Of a stretch of DNA of 38,705 nucleotides, positions 15,186-21,817 are shown piece after piece. The DNA is from an uncultured Collinsella sp. (GTDB lineage: Bacteria; Actinomycetota; Coriobacteriia; Coriobacteriales; Coriobacteriaceae). Position 1 is the first letter of the stretch, and the number at the start of each line of letters is the position of its first letter. The translations under genes and the position numbers were made by a program. The DNA is taken from NCBI GenBank assembly GCA_900541855.1, contig UQLD01000023.1:1-38705 (forward strand). Direction: 5' to 3'. Below the pieces are notes generated by a model. It worked only from the letters and a program-made list of their open reading frames with translations. It ran no database searches and was not told the DNA's origin.

Positions 15186-16187
15186 ATGACAAATTGTAAA
15201 CGCTATAAGGTAGCCGCGATCGACCTGGGAACGGTGTCGTCGCGACTGGTGTTGGCCCAGGTCGAGGGCGGGGCAATCGTGGAATCGTCCAAGCATACCG
15301 AGATTACCGATCTGGGTGAGGGCGTGGACGCGACGGGCCGCTTTTGCGAGGCGGCCGTTGAGCGCGTGCTCGCTGCGTGCCGCATGTTTGTGGACGAGGC
15401 TCGTGCCTTTGGGGCCGCGTGCATCTGCACCACCTGCACGAGCGCCGCGCGTGATGCGTCCAACGCAGCACTGCTGCTGGACGGCCTGCGCGATCTGGGG
15501 CTTGAGCCACAGGTGATTCCGGGCGAGGTCGAGGCACGCCTGACGTTTTTTGGCGTGGCGCACGACTTTGCCGGCGAGCGCATCATTGTTGCCGATTCGG
15601 GCGGCGGATCCACGGAGCTCGCGACGGGCGTCTATGCGCCGGAGCGTGGCATCTTTGCGCTAGAAGGGACGCGCTCGCTGGACATTGGCTGCCGCCGCGT
15701 GACGGAGCGGTTTTTCTCGACGCTGCCACCCGCACGCGGCGAGCTTGCTGCCGCTGCCGCGTGGGCAGGCGAGCAGTTCGCCGCCTATTTTGAAGGCCTG
15801 CCCAGCGACTTTGAGCGCGCCGAGCGTCTGGTCGCGGTGGGTGGCACGGTGACTACGCTGGTGGCTCTGGTCCACGAGCTGGAACCGTACGATTCGAGCT
15901 TTGTTCACCTACGCGAGCTGTCGCTGGAGCAGGTCTCGGCCGCTATCGAGCGCATGTCTGTGTTGGACGCGGAAGGTATCGCCGCGCTACCGGGTGTACA
16001 GCCCAAACGCGCGGGCGTGATCTTGGCTGGCGCCGTGGTGATCCGCGAACTCATGCGTGCCGGCGGCTACAAGACGCTCACCGTAAGCGAGAACAGCCTG
16101 CTCGCCGGTATGGCCGCCACCATCAACGAGACCCTCGACGGCACAACCCCCACCATCGGCTGGACCCCCAACCTCAGCGCCCTTTAA
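15186..16187 (+). CDS. ppx: Exopolyphosphatase / guanosine pentaphosphatase family (Ppx/GppA)
   Basis: The 333-residue protein belongs to the ASKHA-fold Ppx/GppA phosphatases. Visible motifs are AAIDLGTVSSRLV (phosphate 1), CTTCTSAARDA, the Glu in IPGEVEARLTFFG, and the second phosphate loop VADSGGGSTELATG. VAVGGTVTTLVAL is the adenosine motif. The short length places it with actinobacterial Ppx1/Ppx2 single-module forms. By family it shortens polyphosphate or hydrolyses pppGpp; which one is not readable here. It starts 20 bases after the ftsB-like gene, with GGAGGGGAG as ribosome-binding site. A palindrome begins 13 bases after the stop. Confidence 0.92.
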   Translation: MTNCKRYKVAAIDLGTVSSRLVLAQVEGGAIVESSKHTEITDLGEGVDATGRFCEAAVERVLAACRMFVDEARAFGAACICTTCTSAARDASNAALLLDGLRDLGLEPQVIPGEVEARLTFFGVAHDFAGERIIVADSGGGSTELATGVYAPERGIFALEGTRSLDIGCRRVTERFFSTLPPARGELAAAAAWAGEQFAAYFEGLPSDFERAERLVAVGGTVTTLVALVHELEPYDSSFVHLRELSLEQVSAAIERMSVLDAEGIAALPGVQPKRAGVILAGAVVIRELMRAGGYKTLTVSENSLLAGMAATINETLDGTTPTIGWTPNLSAL

Positions 16188-16199
16188 CCATCCCCTCAT

Positions 16200-16267
16200 A
16201 AGTTGCGGTGAAATACGGACTAAAATCGCCCTTTCGGGCACCAAACAGTCCCTATTCCACCGCAACT
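16200..16267. repeat. AAGTTGCGGTGGAATAG palindrome, copy B
   Basis: The left arm 16201-16221 (AGTTGCGGTGAAATACGGACT) and right arm 16247-16267 are complementary apart from two positions. The arm resembles copies A and C but has diverged after the first 15 bases in both arms in a partly compensatory way (GGACT with AGTCC here, where the others have GTTC with GAAC). The loop contains a small CGCCCTTTCGGGC hairpin. Confidence 0.82.
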
Positions 16268-16281
16268 CAACAGCCGGCACC

Positions 16282-16309
16282 TGGGGACAGTCCTTGCGGG
16301 GCGTCCCCA
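16282..16309. repeat. GGGGACAG hairpin between copy B and the ATPase gene
   Basis: TGGGGAC (16282-16288) pairs with GTCCCCA (16303-16309). The GGGGACAG core is shared with 6224-6264 and 9365-9399. It lies 7 bases from the stop of the minus-strand ATPase gene. Confidence 0.55.
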
Positions 16310-16315
16310 CAGCGC

Positions 16316-17617
16316 CTATGCCAGCTTGTCGATTTGCCCAATCTCCCAAAGCGGAATATTGACGAGCATGCCCTCGTCTCTATATGCCGCCAGTGAGCTC
16401 CTCACGCAACGCTCGAGCTTGAATTTTTCGCAGGCTATTTTCAGACTCTTCGCTTTAAGGTTCTCTGCCGCCTTGACCTCAAGCGGAAGCACGGTTCCCG
16501 CATGGTCGATGGCAAAGTCGGTTTCGGCATTGCCAGAGGTAGAGGACCAATATGCGGGAGTTTTGTCCTGGAGCAAAAGCTCCTGCGCGACGTATTGTTC
16601 GGTCAGCGAACCTTTAAACTCGGTAAAAACAGCGGATCCGTTAAGAACGATGGCCGGAGAGAGACCGGAGAGCGCTCCGAGGATGCCGGTGTCGATGCAG
16701 AACAGTTTGAAGCCCGAGAGGTCTTCGTAGCTCGAGAGCGGTGCCTTTAGAGCGGAAACACGTGGCACCTTATGAACGATTCCGTAGTCCGTGAGCCACT
16801 GGAGGCTTTCCTCGAAATCGCGTGCGCGCGCTCCGGGGCGAAGGGCGCCATAGACAAACTTCTTGTTCTCCTTTGCAAGCTGGCCGGGAAGGGATTTCCA
16901 AACCAACCTCATGCGCTCGACGATGCGGGCGGGTGCATGTTTGCCAAAATCGGATTCGTAAGCCTCGATGATTTGCTGTTGAAGCCTTCGGGCTTCGATG
17001 AAGTCGCGTGTCTCGGCGAAAGTGGAGACAACTTCGGGCATACCGCCGACAACAAGGTATTCCTTGAGCAAGTGCTCGAGCTTTTCGGTAACGTTTGCTA
17101 GAAGGTTCATGTCTGCGGCAAGGATGGCGTCGGCGAGCGGGTTGCCGTCGACGGCACGAACGAACTCGGCAAACCCCATGGGACGCATGGTGAGCTGGTC
17201 GATTTTGCCGACGGGAAATGACTCGTTTCCGCGTCGGAGCGCGAGGCCCATATAGGAACCGGCTGCCACGATGTGGTATTCGGCTGCAAGCTCGTTGAAG
17301 TACTTGAGCGAGGTGATCCCGCGTGGCGCCTCTTGGATCTCGTCGAAGATGATGAGGGTGTCTTCCGGCGTTACGGTTTGGCCACGTAGGAGTTCTATCT
17401 GGGAGATGATGCGCTTGGGGTCGAGGTCCCCATCGAACAACGAGCGTGTGCTCGGCTCGAGCATAAAGTCAAAACGAATGACGTTTCGATACTGCTGGCT
17501 TGCGAATTCGTTAAGAAGCCAAGTCTTTCCTGTCTGGCGGGCTCCCTTAAGCAAGAGAGGTTTGCGATTCGCCCTTGATTTCCAAGCGATAAGTTCACTC
17601 ATAAGCTGTCGCTGCAT
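16316..17617 (-). CDS. AAA-type ATPase with DUF4143 C-terminal domain
   Basis: This 433-residue protein has an N-terminal P-loop ATPase (AAA_14): Walker A GARQTGKT at 25-32 and Walker B LIIFDEIQE at about 89-96, with an arginine-rich middle region. The C-terminal DUF4143 domain has a nuclease-like pattern, ETDFAIDH followed by LPLEVKAAE, that resembles a PD-(D/E)xK core. This family is widespread in gut bacteria and archaea, varies in copy number between strains and has no firm function. The ATG at 17617 follows GGGAGG. Both flanks carry the same palindrome (copies B and C), the promoter is followed upstream by a 33-bp tandem repeat, and tRNA-Leu is near. The gene therefore looks like accessory cargo inserted between ppx and the tRNA. 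Confidence 0.88.
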   Translation of the reverse strand: MQRQLMSELIAWKSRANRKPLLLKGARQTGKTWLLNEFASQQYRNVIRFDFMLEPSTRSLFDGDLDPKRIISQIELLRGQTVTPEDTLIIFDEIQEAPRGITSLKYFNELAAEYHIVAAGSYMGLALRRGNESFPVGKIDQLTMRPMGFAEFVRAVDGNPLADAILAADMNLLANVTEKLEHLLKEYLVVGGMPEVVSTFAETRDFIEARRLQQQIIEAYESDFGKHAPARIVERMRLVWKSLPGQLAKENKKFVYGALRPGARARDFEESLQWLTDYGIVHKVPRVSALKAPLSSYEDLSGFKLFCIDTGILGALSGLSPAIVLNGSAVFTEFKGSLTEQYVAQELLLQDKTPAYWSSTSGNAETDFAIDHAGTVLPLEVKAAENLKAKSLKIACEKFKLERCVRSSLAAYRDEGMLVNIPLWEIGQIDKLA

Positions 17618-17640
17618 ATTGCCTCCCAACCCTCTCGGCT

Positions 17641-17646
17641 AGTATA
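17641..17646 (-). promoter_or_regulatory. -10 element of the ATPase gene
   Basis: On the minus strand TATACT lies 23 bases before the ATG, with a short leader containing GGGAGG. No convincing -35 is visible. The tandem repeats at 17664-17747 begin 18 bases upstream, in the place where an activator or repressor would bind. Confidence 0.5.
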
Positions 17647-17663
17647 AGGCCATTTGGGAGTTT

Positions 17664-17747
17664 CCATCGGAAAATGTGGGAGACAACCACGTTTTTCTAT
17701 CTGAAAATGTGGGAGACAACCACGTTTTTCCATCGAAAAATGTGGGA
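17664..17747. repeat. 33-bp tandem repeat, 2.5 units, upstream of the ATPase gene
   Basis: Units at 17664-17696 and 17697-17729 differ at three positions, and a third unit is truncated at about 17747. Each full unit contains a dyad: GAAAA-x-GTGG, seven central bases, CCAC-x-TTTTTC. Two dyads at exact 33-bp spacing, three helical turns, would place a dimeric regulator on one face of the helix. Confidence 0.85.
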
Positions 17748-17756
17748 ACACCAACC

Positions 17757-17827
17757 TAAGTTGCGGTGGAATAGTTCCTAAATTGGCTGGTAAACTACCA
17801 AAACAAGAACTATTCCACCGCAACTTA
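17757..17827. repeat. AAGTTGCGGTGGAATAG palindrome, copy C
   Basis: A perfect 21-bp inverted repeat, 17757-17777 with 17807-17827, encloses a 29-base loop that contains a smaller dyad (TTGGCTGGTAAACTACCAA). It is the best-preserved of the three copies. Confidence 0.88.
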
Positions 17828-17841
17828 GAGCCCTGCCGGCG

Positions 17842-17911
17842 TGTAAAAGAAACGAGCCCGCATCCCTGGGGAACACGGGCTCGTAAACAATACGTGGTAG
17901 GGGCGGTGGGA
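17842..17911 (-). repeat. Partial duplicate of the tRNA-Leu 3' end and its terminator
   Basis: Read on the minus strand, 17911-17895 is identical to the last bases of tRNA-Leu (CCCACCGCCCCTACCA) and is followed by a copy of its terminator with changed closing pairs (ACGAGCCCG/CGGGCTCGT instead of GCGAGCCCG/CGGGCTCGC). The genuine copy is about 197 bp away at 18040-18109. The rest of a tRNA is missing, so this is a remnant, not a gene. Confidence 0.8.
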
Positions 17912-18038
17912 CGTCCGCGCATTTGCTGCGCAAATACGCACCGGCTTCGGCCGCCTGTCGGCGCCCTCGCCGGCTCGCTACGGACGCTGCGCGTCCGCTT
18001 AACGCTCGCCCCCTCGCGGGTTCGAGTCCCACCGGCAT
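17912..18038. other. GC-rich multi-hairpin segment between the two tRNA 3' copies
   Basis: The segment holds several stems with TGC or similar triloops: 17917-17939 (GCGcATTTGC-TGC-GCAAATaCGC), 17981-17997 (CGGACGC-TGC-GCGTCCG) and GGC/GCC pairings between them. It ends with a plus-strand T-arm-like stretch, GGGTTCGAGTCCCACC (about 18018-18033), an inverted copy of the tRNA T-arm. No full tRNA cloverleaf can be built around it. Confidence 0.6.
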
Positions 18039-18040
18039 CT

Positions 18041-18080
18041 AAAAGAAGCGAGCCCGCATCCCTGGGGAACACGGGCTCGC
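18041..18080 (-). terminator. Terminator of tRNA-Leu
   Basis: On the minus strand GCGAGCCCG pairs with CGGGCTCGC, with further CCC/GGG pairing in the loop, and TTCTTTTA follows. It starts 12 bases after the CCA end. Confidence 0.88.
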
Positions 18081-18091
18081 AAGCAATCACA

Positions 18092-18176
18092 TGGTAGGGG
18101 CGGTGGGACTCGAACCCACAATCCTTGCGGCGAGAGATTTTAAGTCTCCTGCGTATACCAATTCCGCCACGCCCCC
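18092..18176 (-). tRNA. tRNA-Leu (anticodon TAA)
   Basis: The minus strand reads GGGGGCG at the 5' end and CGCCCCT-A-CCA at the 3' end, so the acceptor stem has a G-T first pair and CCA is encoded. The anticodon loop is CTTAAAA, giving TAA for UUA codons. The T-arm is GTGGG-TTCGAGT-CCCAC. A long variable arm (CTCGCCGCAAGGATTG), as in class II tRNAs, confirms leucine. Length is 85 bases. Confidence 0.96.
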
Positions 18177-18207
18177 GTGAGACTAGAAGTCTAGCACAAG
18201 CCGTCCG

Positions 18208-18831
18208 TTACGCGTTGACGGCCATCGAGTGTTGGCCCGACTTCTCCAGGAACTCCTGGAACTTGGCTTCGTCGCCCTTGTTCTTGTACTGCAGGGCCAG
18301 CAGGTATTCCAGACGGCAGCTCTTGACCTTATCGTCGCCGGCCTCCTCGAGCATGCGCTCCAGCTCGGGAATATCGTTGTGGCGCTTGAGGATCATCGTG
18401 TCGTACATCAGCTGGCATTCGTGCGCGACTGCCTCGGCCTGACCGCCCTCAAAGCCCTTGATCTCGTGCAGCAGCTCCTTGGACTTTTTGCGGTCCTCCT
18501 GGCCAACGTAGTAGTTAAAGGCCTTAATTACCAGGTCGACGCGCTGCATCTTGGGGAGGTTGAGTCCCAGCAGCAGGTCGAACATCTCGCTGGCGCGCTC
18601 GTGGTCCTCGCGCAGCAGATAGGAGTTCAGGCGCAGGTAGTCGCGGTTGTAGCGCGGGTACAGCATGCTGGTGAGTTTGCCGTCGAGCAAACGATCGAAC
18701 TCGTCCCACTGCTTGGCAGCCATAAGCTGCTGCAGGCGCTTAAACGTGGTGCGTTTTTTGACGCTAAAGAACACCGACACGGCGATGCAGATGATAACGA
18801 CGGCGGTCCAGAGTGTGCGGGAATCGGGCAT
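18208..18831 (-). CDS. Membrane-anchored helical-repeat (TPR-like) protein, function unknown
   Basis: This 207-residue protein begins with one hydrophobic helix (about residues 7-24, LWTAVVIICIAVSVFF) followed by a basic stop (KKRTTFKR), so it is probably anchored with the rest in the cytoplasm. The remainder is built of helical pairs with TPR-like spacing (QWDEFDRLLDG, EDHERASEMFDLLLG, GDEAKFQEFLE). No catalytic motif is visible and I do not recognise a named family. It is divergently transcribed from the PTS EIIB gene and has a good -10 (TATAAT) at 18887-18892. The ATG at 18829-18831 follows AAGGA by 8 bases. Confidence 0.75.
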   Translation of the reverse strand: MPDSRTLWTAVVIICIAVSVFFSVKKRTTFKRLQQLMAAKQWDEFDRLLDGKLTSMLYPRYNRDYLRLNSYLLREDHERASEMFDLLLGLNLPKMQRVDLVIKAFNYYVGQEDRKKSKELLHEIKGFEGGQAEAVAHECQLMYDTMILKRHNDIPELERMLEEAGDDKVKSCRLEYLLALQYKNKGDEAKFQEFLEKSGQHSMAVNA

Positions 18832-18886
18832 ATTGGGGTCCTTAGTCGCTCATAAAGCGAGCGGTATGACAACACGTACTAGATGT

Positions 18887-18892
18887 ATTATA
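18887..18892 (-). promoter_or_regulatory. -10 element of the helical-repeat gene
   Basis: A perfect TATAAT on the minus strand lies about 55 bases before the ATG, with TGCCAG 17 bases upstream as a weak -35. Confidence 0.55.
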
Positions 18893-18954
18893 CGCAGCGC
18901 GCAAGCAAACTGGCATAAAAGTGCATCGAGGCCGAGCGCCATCGCTCGCTGCGG

Positions 18955-18960
18955 TACACT
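18955..18960 (+). promoter_or_regulatory. -10 element of the EIIB gene
   Basis: TACACT lies 34 bases before the ATG of the EIIB gene. No clear -35 is seen. An inverted repeat, GCGAGCGATGGCGC with GCGCTCG-like bases, overlaps the -35 area and might be an operator. Confidence 0.4.
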
Positions 18961-18994
18961 TACCTAAAGTAAACCATGAAGGGAGACATTACCT

Positions 18995-19282
18995 ATGAAG
19001 AAGATCGTTTTGGCTTGCGGTGCTGGCGCTGCTACTTCCACGCTCGTTGCCCAGAAGGTCGCCACCTTGCTCGACGCCAACGGTTACGCCGACAAGTACG
19101 AGATCGTGCAGTGCGCCATCTCCGAGGCCAAGGACTACTGCGACGAGGGCGCTGACCTGCTGATCGCCACCACCGTTGCCCCCGAAGGCCTCACCTGCCC
19201 GTACGTGAGCGGCGTGCCCTTCATGACCGGCATGAACCGCGTCGCTGCCGAGAAGGCCGTTCTCGACGTCATGGCTCAGTAG
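18995..19282 (+). CDS. Orphan PTS EIIB component, galactitol/lactose-like fold
   Basis: The 95-residue protein matches PTS sugar EIIB of the GatB/SgcB type: the phospho-accepting Cys8 lies in the P-loop-like VLACGAGAATSTL at the N-terminus, followed by alternating strand and helix segments and VPFMTGMN. EIIB receives phosphate from EIIA and passes it to the sugar in EIIC. No EIIA or EIIC gene is in the window, so this copy must use partners elsewhere or act as a regulator. GGGAG lies 9 bases before the ATG. The VOC gene starts 11 bases after the stop, so the two are co-transcribed. Confidence 0.88.
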   Translation: MKKIVLACGAGAATSTLVAQKVATLLDANGYADKYEIVQCAISEAKDYCDEGADLLIATTVAPEGLTCPYVSGVPFMTGMNRVAAEKAVLDVMAQ

Positions 19283-19293
19283 GCACTGCCTGT

Positions 19294-19668
19294 ATGAGTG
19301 AGCAGAACGCCAACCCGGTCGCGCTCTTTGGCATGCGCGTTGCCCATGTGGGCATTAACGCCGCCGACCCGGCAGACGCCCTGGAGATCGCGGAGCTGTT
19401 CTCGACGATGATGGGCCTGCCCGTCATCGAGACCCCGGTTTCGTACTTTAACGATTCGCTGGTCGAGATCATGAAGCAGAATGGTCGTGGCACCAAGGGC
19501 CACATCGGCTTTGCCGTCAACGACATCGATGCGGCCGAGAAGTGGTTTGCCGAGCGCGGGCTCGAGGTCAACGAGGAGTCGCGCGTGCTGCTGCCCGACG
19601 GCGGTACCAAGCTCGTGTACTTTAAGCGCGAGTTCGCCGGCTTCGCCGTGCATCTGTGCCGCGAGTAG
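19294..19668 (+). CDS. VOC-superfamily (glyoxalase-like) protein
   Basis: This 124-residue single-module protein has the paired beta-alpha-beta-beta-beta pattern of the vicinal oxygen chelate fold: RVAHVGINAAD opens the first module, GHIGFAVNDIDAAEKWFAERG the second, and LPDGGTKLVYFKREFAGFAVHL ends it. Candidate metal residues are His18 and the late His and Glu. Close relatives in clostridia and enterococci occur next to KDPG aldolase genes, from memory, which would fit sugar-acid metabolism and the EIIB neighbour; this is an inference. A bidirectional terminator follows. Confidence 0.85.
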   Translation: MSEQNANPVALFGMRVAHVGINAADPADALEIAELFSTMMGLPVIETPVSYFNDSLVEIMKQNGRGTKGHIGFAVNDIDAAEKWFAERGLEVNEESRVLLPDGGTKLVYFKREFAGFAVHLCRE

Positions 19669-19692
19669 CGCACAAGCTGCCATAGCTAGCAA

Positions 19693-19724
19693 AAAGGGAT
19701 AGGGCCGTGTGGCCCTATCCCTTT
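19693..19724. terminator. Bidirectional terminator between the VOC gene and the histidine kinase gene
   Basis: AAAGGGATAGGGCC (19693-19706) is perfectly complementary to GGCCCTATCCCTTT (19711-19724) around GTGT. A-runs and T-runs on both sides allow use from both strands. Confidence 0.9.
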
Positions 19725-19743
19725 ATTTATGCCGAGGGGCTTC

Positions 19744-21039
19744 CTAGCGCGGCAGGCGAATCGTAAAGCGGCTGCCGACGCCCTCGACTGAGGTCACGCC
19801 AATGACACCGTCATGGCTATCGACGATCCACTTGGCAATGGCAAGCCCCAGACCCGAGCCCTGCGCGCCGGCATCGCGTGCGTTGTCGGCGCGGTAGAAC
19901 CGTTCAAACGCGTGAGCTGCGGATTCCTGGTTCATGCCGATGCCCTCGTCCTCAACACTTATGTCGATCGTGCCCGTGCCCGCATCGGGCGTTATGCCAA
20001 ATGTGACGGTCGTTCCCGCATCCGAGTACTTGGCGGCGTTTTGCACGATCACGCGCAGAGCCTGCTTCACGAGCGCCATGTCGACGGGCGCGTCGCAGCG
20101 CGGGTCGCTGACAAGCGCAGCGTCAAAGGCCAGCCGATACGTGTGCTCGGTATCGATCATCTGCGATTCCTCGCATACCTCGCCGACCAGTGCGGCAAGG
20201 TTGGTATTTGCGCGCCGCAGGACCGTGCGTCCGGCATCGCCGCGCGCCAAAAACAGCAGCTGCTCCACGAGCTCCTGCATGTGCTCGCTTTCGGCCTTGA
20301 GCGAGGCGATGGACTCTGCCAGTACGTCCGGGTCGTCTTTGCCCCAGCGGTCGAGCATGTTTACGTAGCCCTGAATCACCGCGATGGGCGTGCGCAGCTC
20401 GTGGCTTGCATCGTTGACAAAGCGCATCTGCTGCAGCTTGGCCTCTTGCATCTGGCGCAGCAGGCGGTTGAGTGCGACCTCGATGCTTGCCAGGTCGGCA
20501 TCGCCGGTGGTGACGCTTGGTGAGTCGACGCTTGCGCGCACGATGGCCTGCTCCAGCGTTTCCATCTTGCCGCCGGAGAGCTGCATGCGGCCGAGCTCGT
20601 CCACGCGCAAGGCCAGATCGTTGAGAGGCGCCATGGTACGGCGCACGCGGCGGGCGCCGCCGAGCATGTTGAGCACGCTGATGACCTGCCAACCCACAAC
20701 GACAAGGTAGAGAGGCCACAGCGTGACGAGGTCCTGCGCGAGGGGGAAGGTCTTGGTGGTACGCGCAAGCTCGACGGTATAGGTGAGCGTTGCCAGGTCC
20801 CAGCCGCGCGCGGGCGTCAGTGACATGCCGTGAACGGTGGCACCGGGGATCCATCCTGCGGTAAACGTGCCGTCGGGCAGTGTCTGGTTGTATCCATAGA
20901 CGAGGATCGCCGCCGCAATCACTACCAGCAACAGATCGAGCCAGATGTAGCTCATCAGACGGCGCCACATATAGCTCCAGTTGATGGCGCGGGCGATGGA
21001 TGTGACGCGCTTGGCCTCGGCGTTACGCACGGCAGACAT
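19744..21039 (-). CDS. Sensor histidine kinase, HAMP/HisKA type
   Basis: The 431-residue kinase has two transmembrane helices (about 30-50 and 103-126) flanking a roughly 52-residue extracellular loop, a HAMP-like linker, the phospho-accepting His213 in NDASHELRTPIAV, and the ATPase boxes N (VIVQNAAKYSDAG), G1 (VEDEGIGM), F (FERFYRADNA) and G2 (GSGLGLAIAKWIV). This is the common group of MprB/CssS/ArlS-like kinases. The ATG at 21039 overlaps the end of the response-regulator gene by 17 bases, so the two are translationally coupled. A longer in-frame reading would run through the regulator gene and is rejected. The signal is unknown; the co-operonic DUF4342 gene is the only hint. Confidence 0.92.
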   Translation of the reverse strand: MSAVRNAEAKRVTSIARAINWSYMWRRLMSYIWLDLLLVVIAAAILVYGYNQTLPDGTFTAGWIPGATVHGMSLTPARGWDLATLTYTVELARTTKTFPLAQDLVTLWPLYLVVVGWQVISVLNMLGGARRVRRTMAPLNDLALRVDELGRMQLSGGKMETLEQAIVRASVDSPSVTTGDADLASIEVALNRLLRQMQEAKLQQMRFVNDASHELRTPIAVIQGYVNMLDRWGKDDPDVLAESIASLKAESEHMQELVEQLLFLARGDAGRTVLRRANTNLAALVGEVCEESQMIDTEHTYRLAFDAALVSDPRCDAPVDMALVKQALRVIVQNAAKYSDAGTTVTFGITPDAGTGTIDISVEDEGIGMNQESAAHAFERFYRADNARDAGAQGSGLGLAIAKWIVDSHDGVIGVTSVEGVGSRFTIRLPR

Positions 21040-21799
21040 AGCCCACCCCGCGCACGGTTTGGATGATTCGGGCGCCGCCGGCGTCTTCGATCTTGGCACG
21101 CAGGTGTGCGATGTGCACGTCGACGTTGTTGGTGTCGCCCACGTAGTCGTAGCCCAGCGCCTCATGCGCGATGCGCTCGCGCGTGAGCACGGTGCCGGCA
21201 TGTGCCATAAGCAGGGCGAGGACGTCGAACTCGCGGGCAGTGAGCGCGATGGGCGAGTCGCCGACCGTGACTTCGCGGCGGTCGGGATCGAGCGCGACCG
21301 AACCCACGGTGAGCGCGGCGGGGGAGGGCACGGCGGCTTGGGCTGAGCCGCCAGCTGGGGGCATCGCAGTGGCGCCGACACCCGTGCCGCCTGCCGCGCC
21401 CGTCCCGATGCCGCCAACGCCCGAAGCCGCCCGCACGGCCTCCGAGCGCTTCAACGCCACGCGGATCCGTGCGAACAGCTCCTCAATCGCAAACGGCTTG
21501 GTCAGGTAATCGTCGGCGCCGGCATCGAGCCCGGCCACCTTGTCCATCACGGCATCGCGCGCGGTGACCATTATCACCGGCACATCCTTGTGCTTGCGGA
21601 CGCGCCGCAGGGCCTCCATGCCGTTGAGCTGCGGCAACAACACATCGAGCAGAATAAGATCGTAGTTGCGCTCCAGCGCCAGGTCCACGGCGGTGCGGCC
21701 ATCGGCGGCGTGTTCCACCTGGTAGCCCTCGTGCTCCAGCTCGAGCGTCACAAAGCGGGCGATTTTCTCCTCGTCCTCTACGATCAGGATCCGTGCCAT
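21023..21799 (-). CDS. OmpR-family response regulator with long Gly/Ala linker
   Basis: This 258-residue regulator has a receiver domain (Asp9, phospho-acceptor Asp52, Thr79, Lys101) and an OmpR-type winged helix (about 163-258, ending in RIIQTVRGVGYVCR). Between them is a 40-residue Gly/Ala/Pro-rich linker (about 123-162), far longer than the usual 5-15 residues in the family. It is the middle gene of a DUF4342, regulator, kinase operon. The linker may loosen the coupling of phosphorylation to DNA binding; that is an inference. Confidence 0.93.
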   Translation of the reverse strand: MARILIVEDEEKIARFVTLELEHEGYQVEHAADGRTAVDLALERNYDLILLDVLLPQLNGMEALRRVRKHKDVPVIMVTARDAVMDKVAGLDAGADDYLTKPFAIEELFARIRVALKRSEAVRAASGVGGIGTGAAGGTGVGATAMPPAGGSAQAAVPSPAALTVGSVALDPDRREVTVGDSPIALTAREFDVLALLMAHAGTVLTRERIAHEALGYDYVGDTNNVDVHIAHLRAKIEDAGGARIIQTVRGVGYVCRA

Positions 21800-21817
21800 G
21801 CGTGCCCCCGTCTGCGA

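Noticed and set aside
17664..17747. A short CRISPR array
   Set aside because: The 33-bp units are directly adjacent with no unique spacers, and no cas genes are present.
17912..18038. A plus-strand tRNA ending in GGGTTCGAGTCCCACCGGCA
   Set aside because: Only the T-arm can be drawn; no matching acceptor stem, D-arm or anticodon arm is found upstream.
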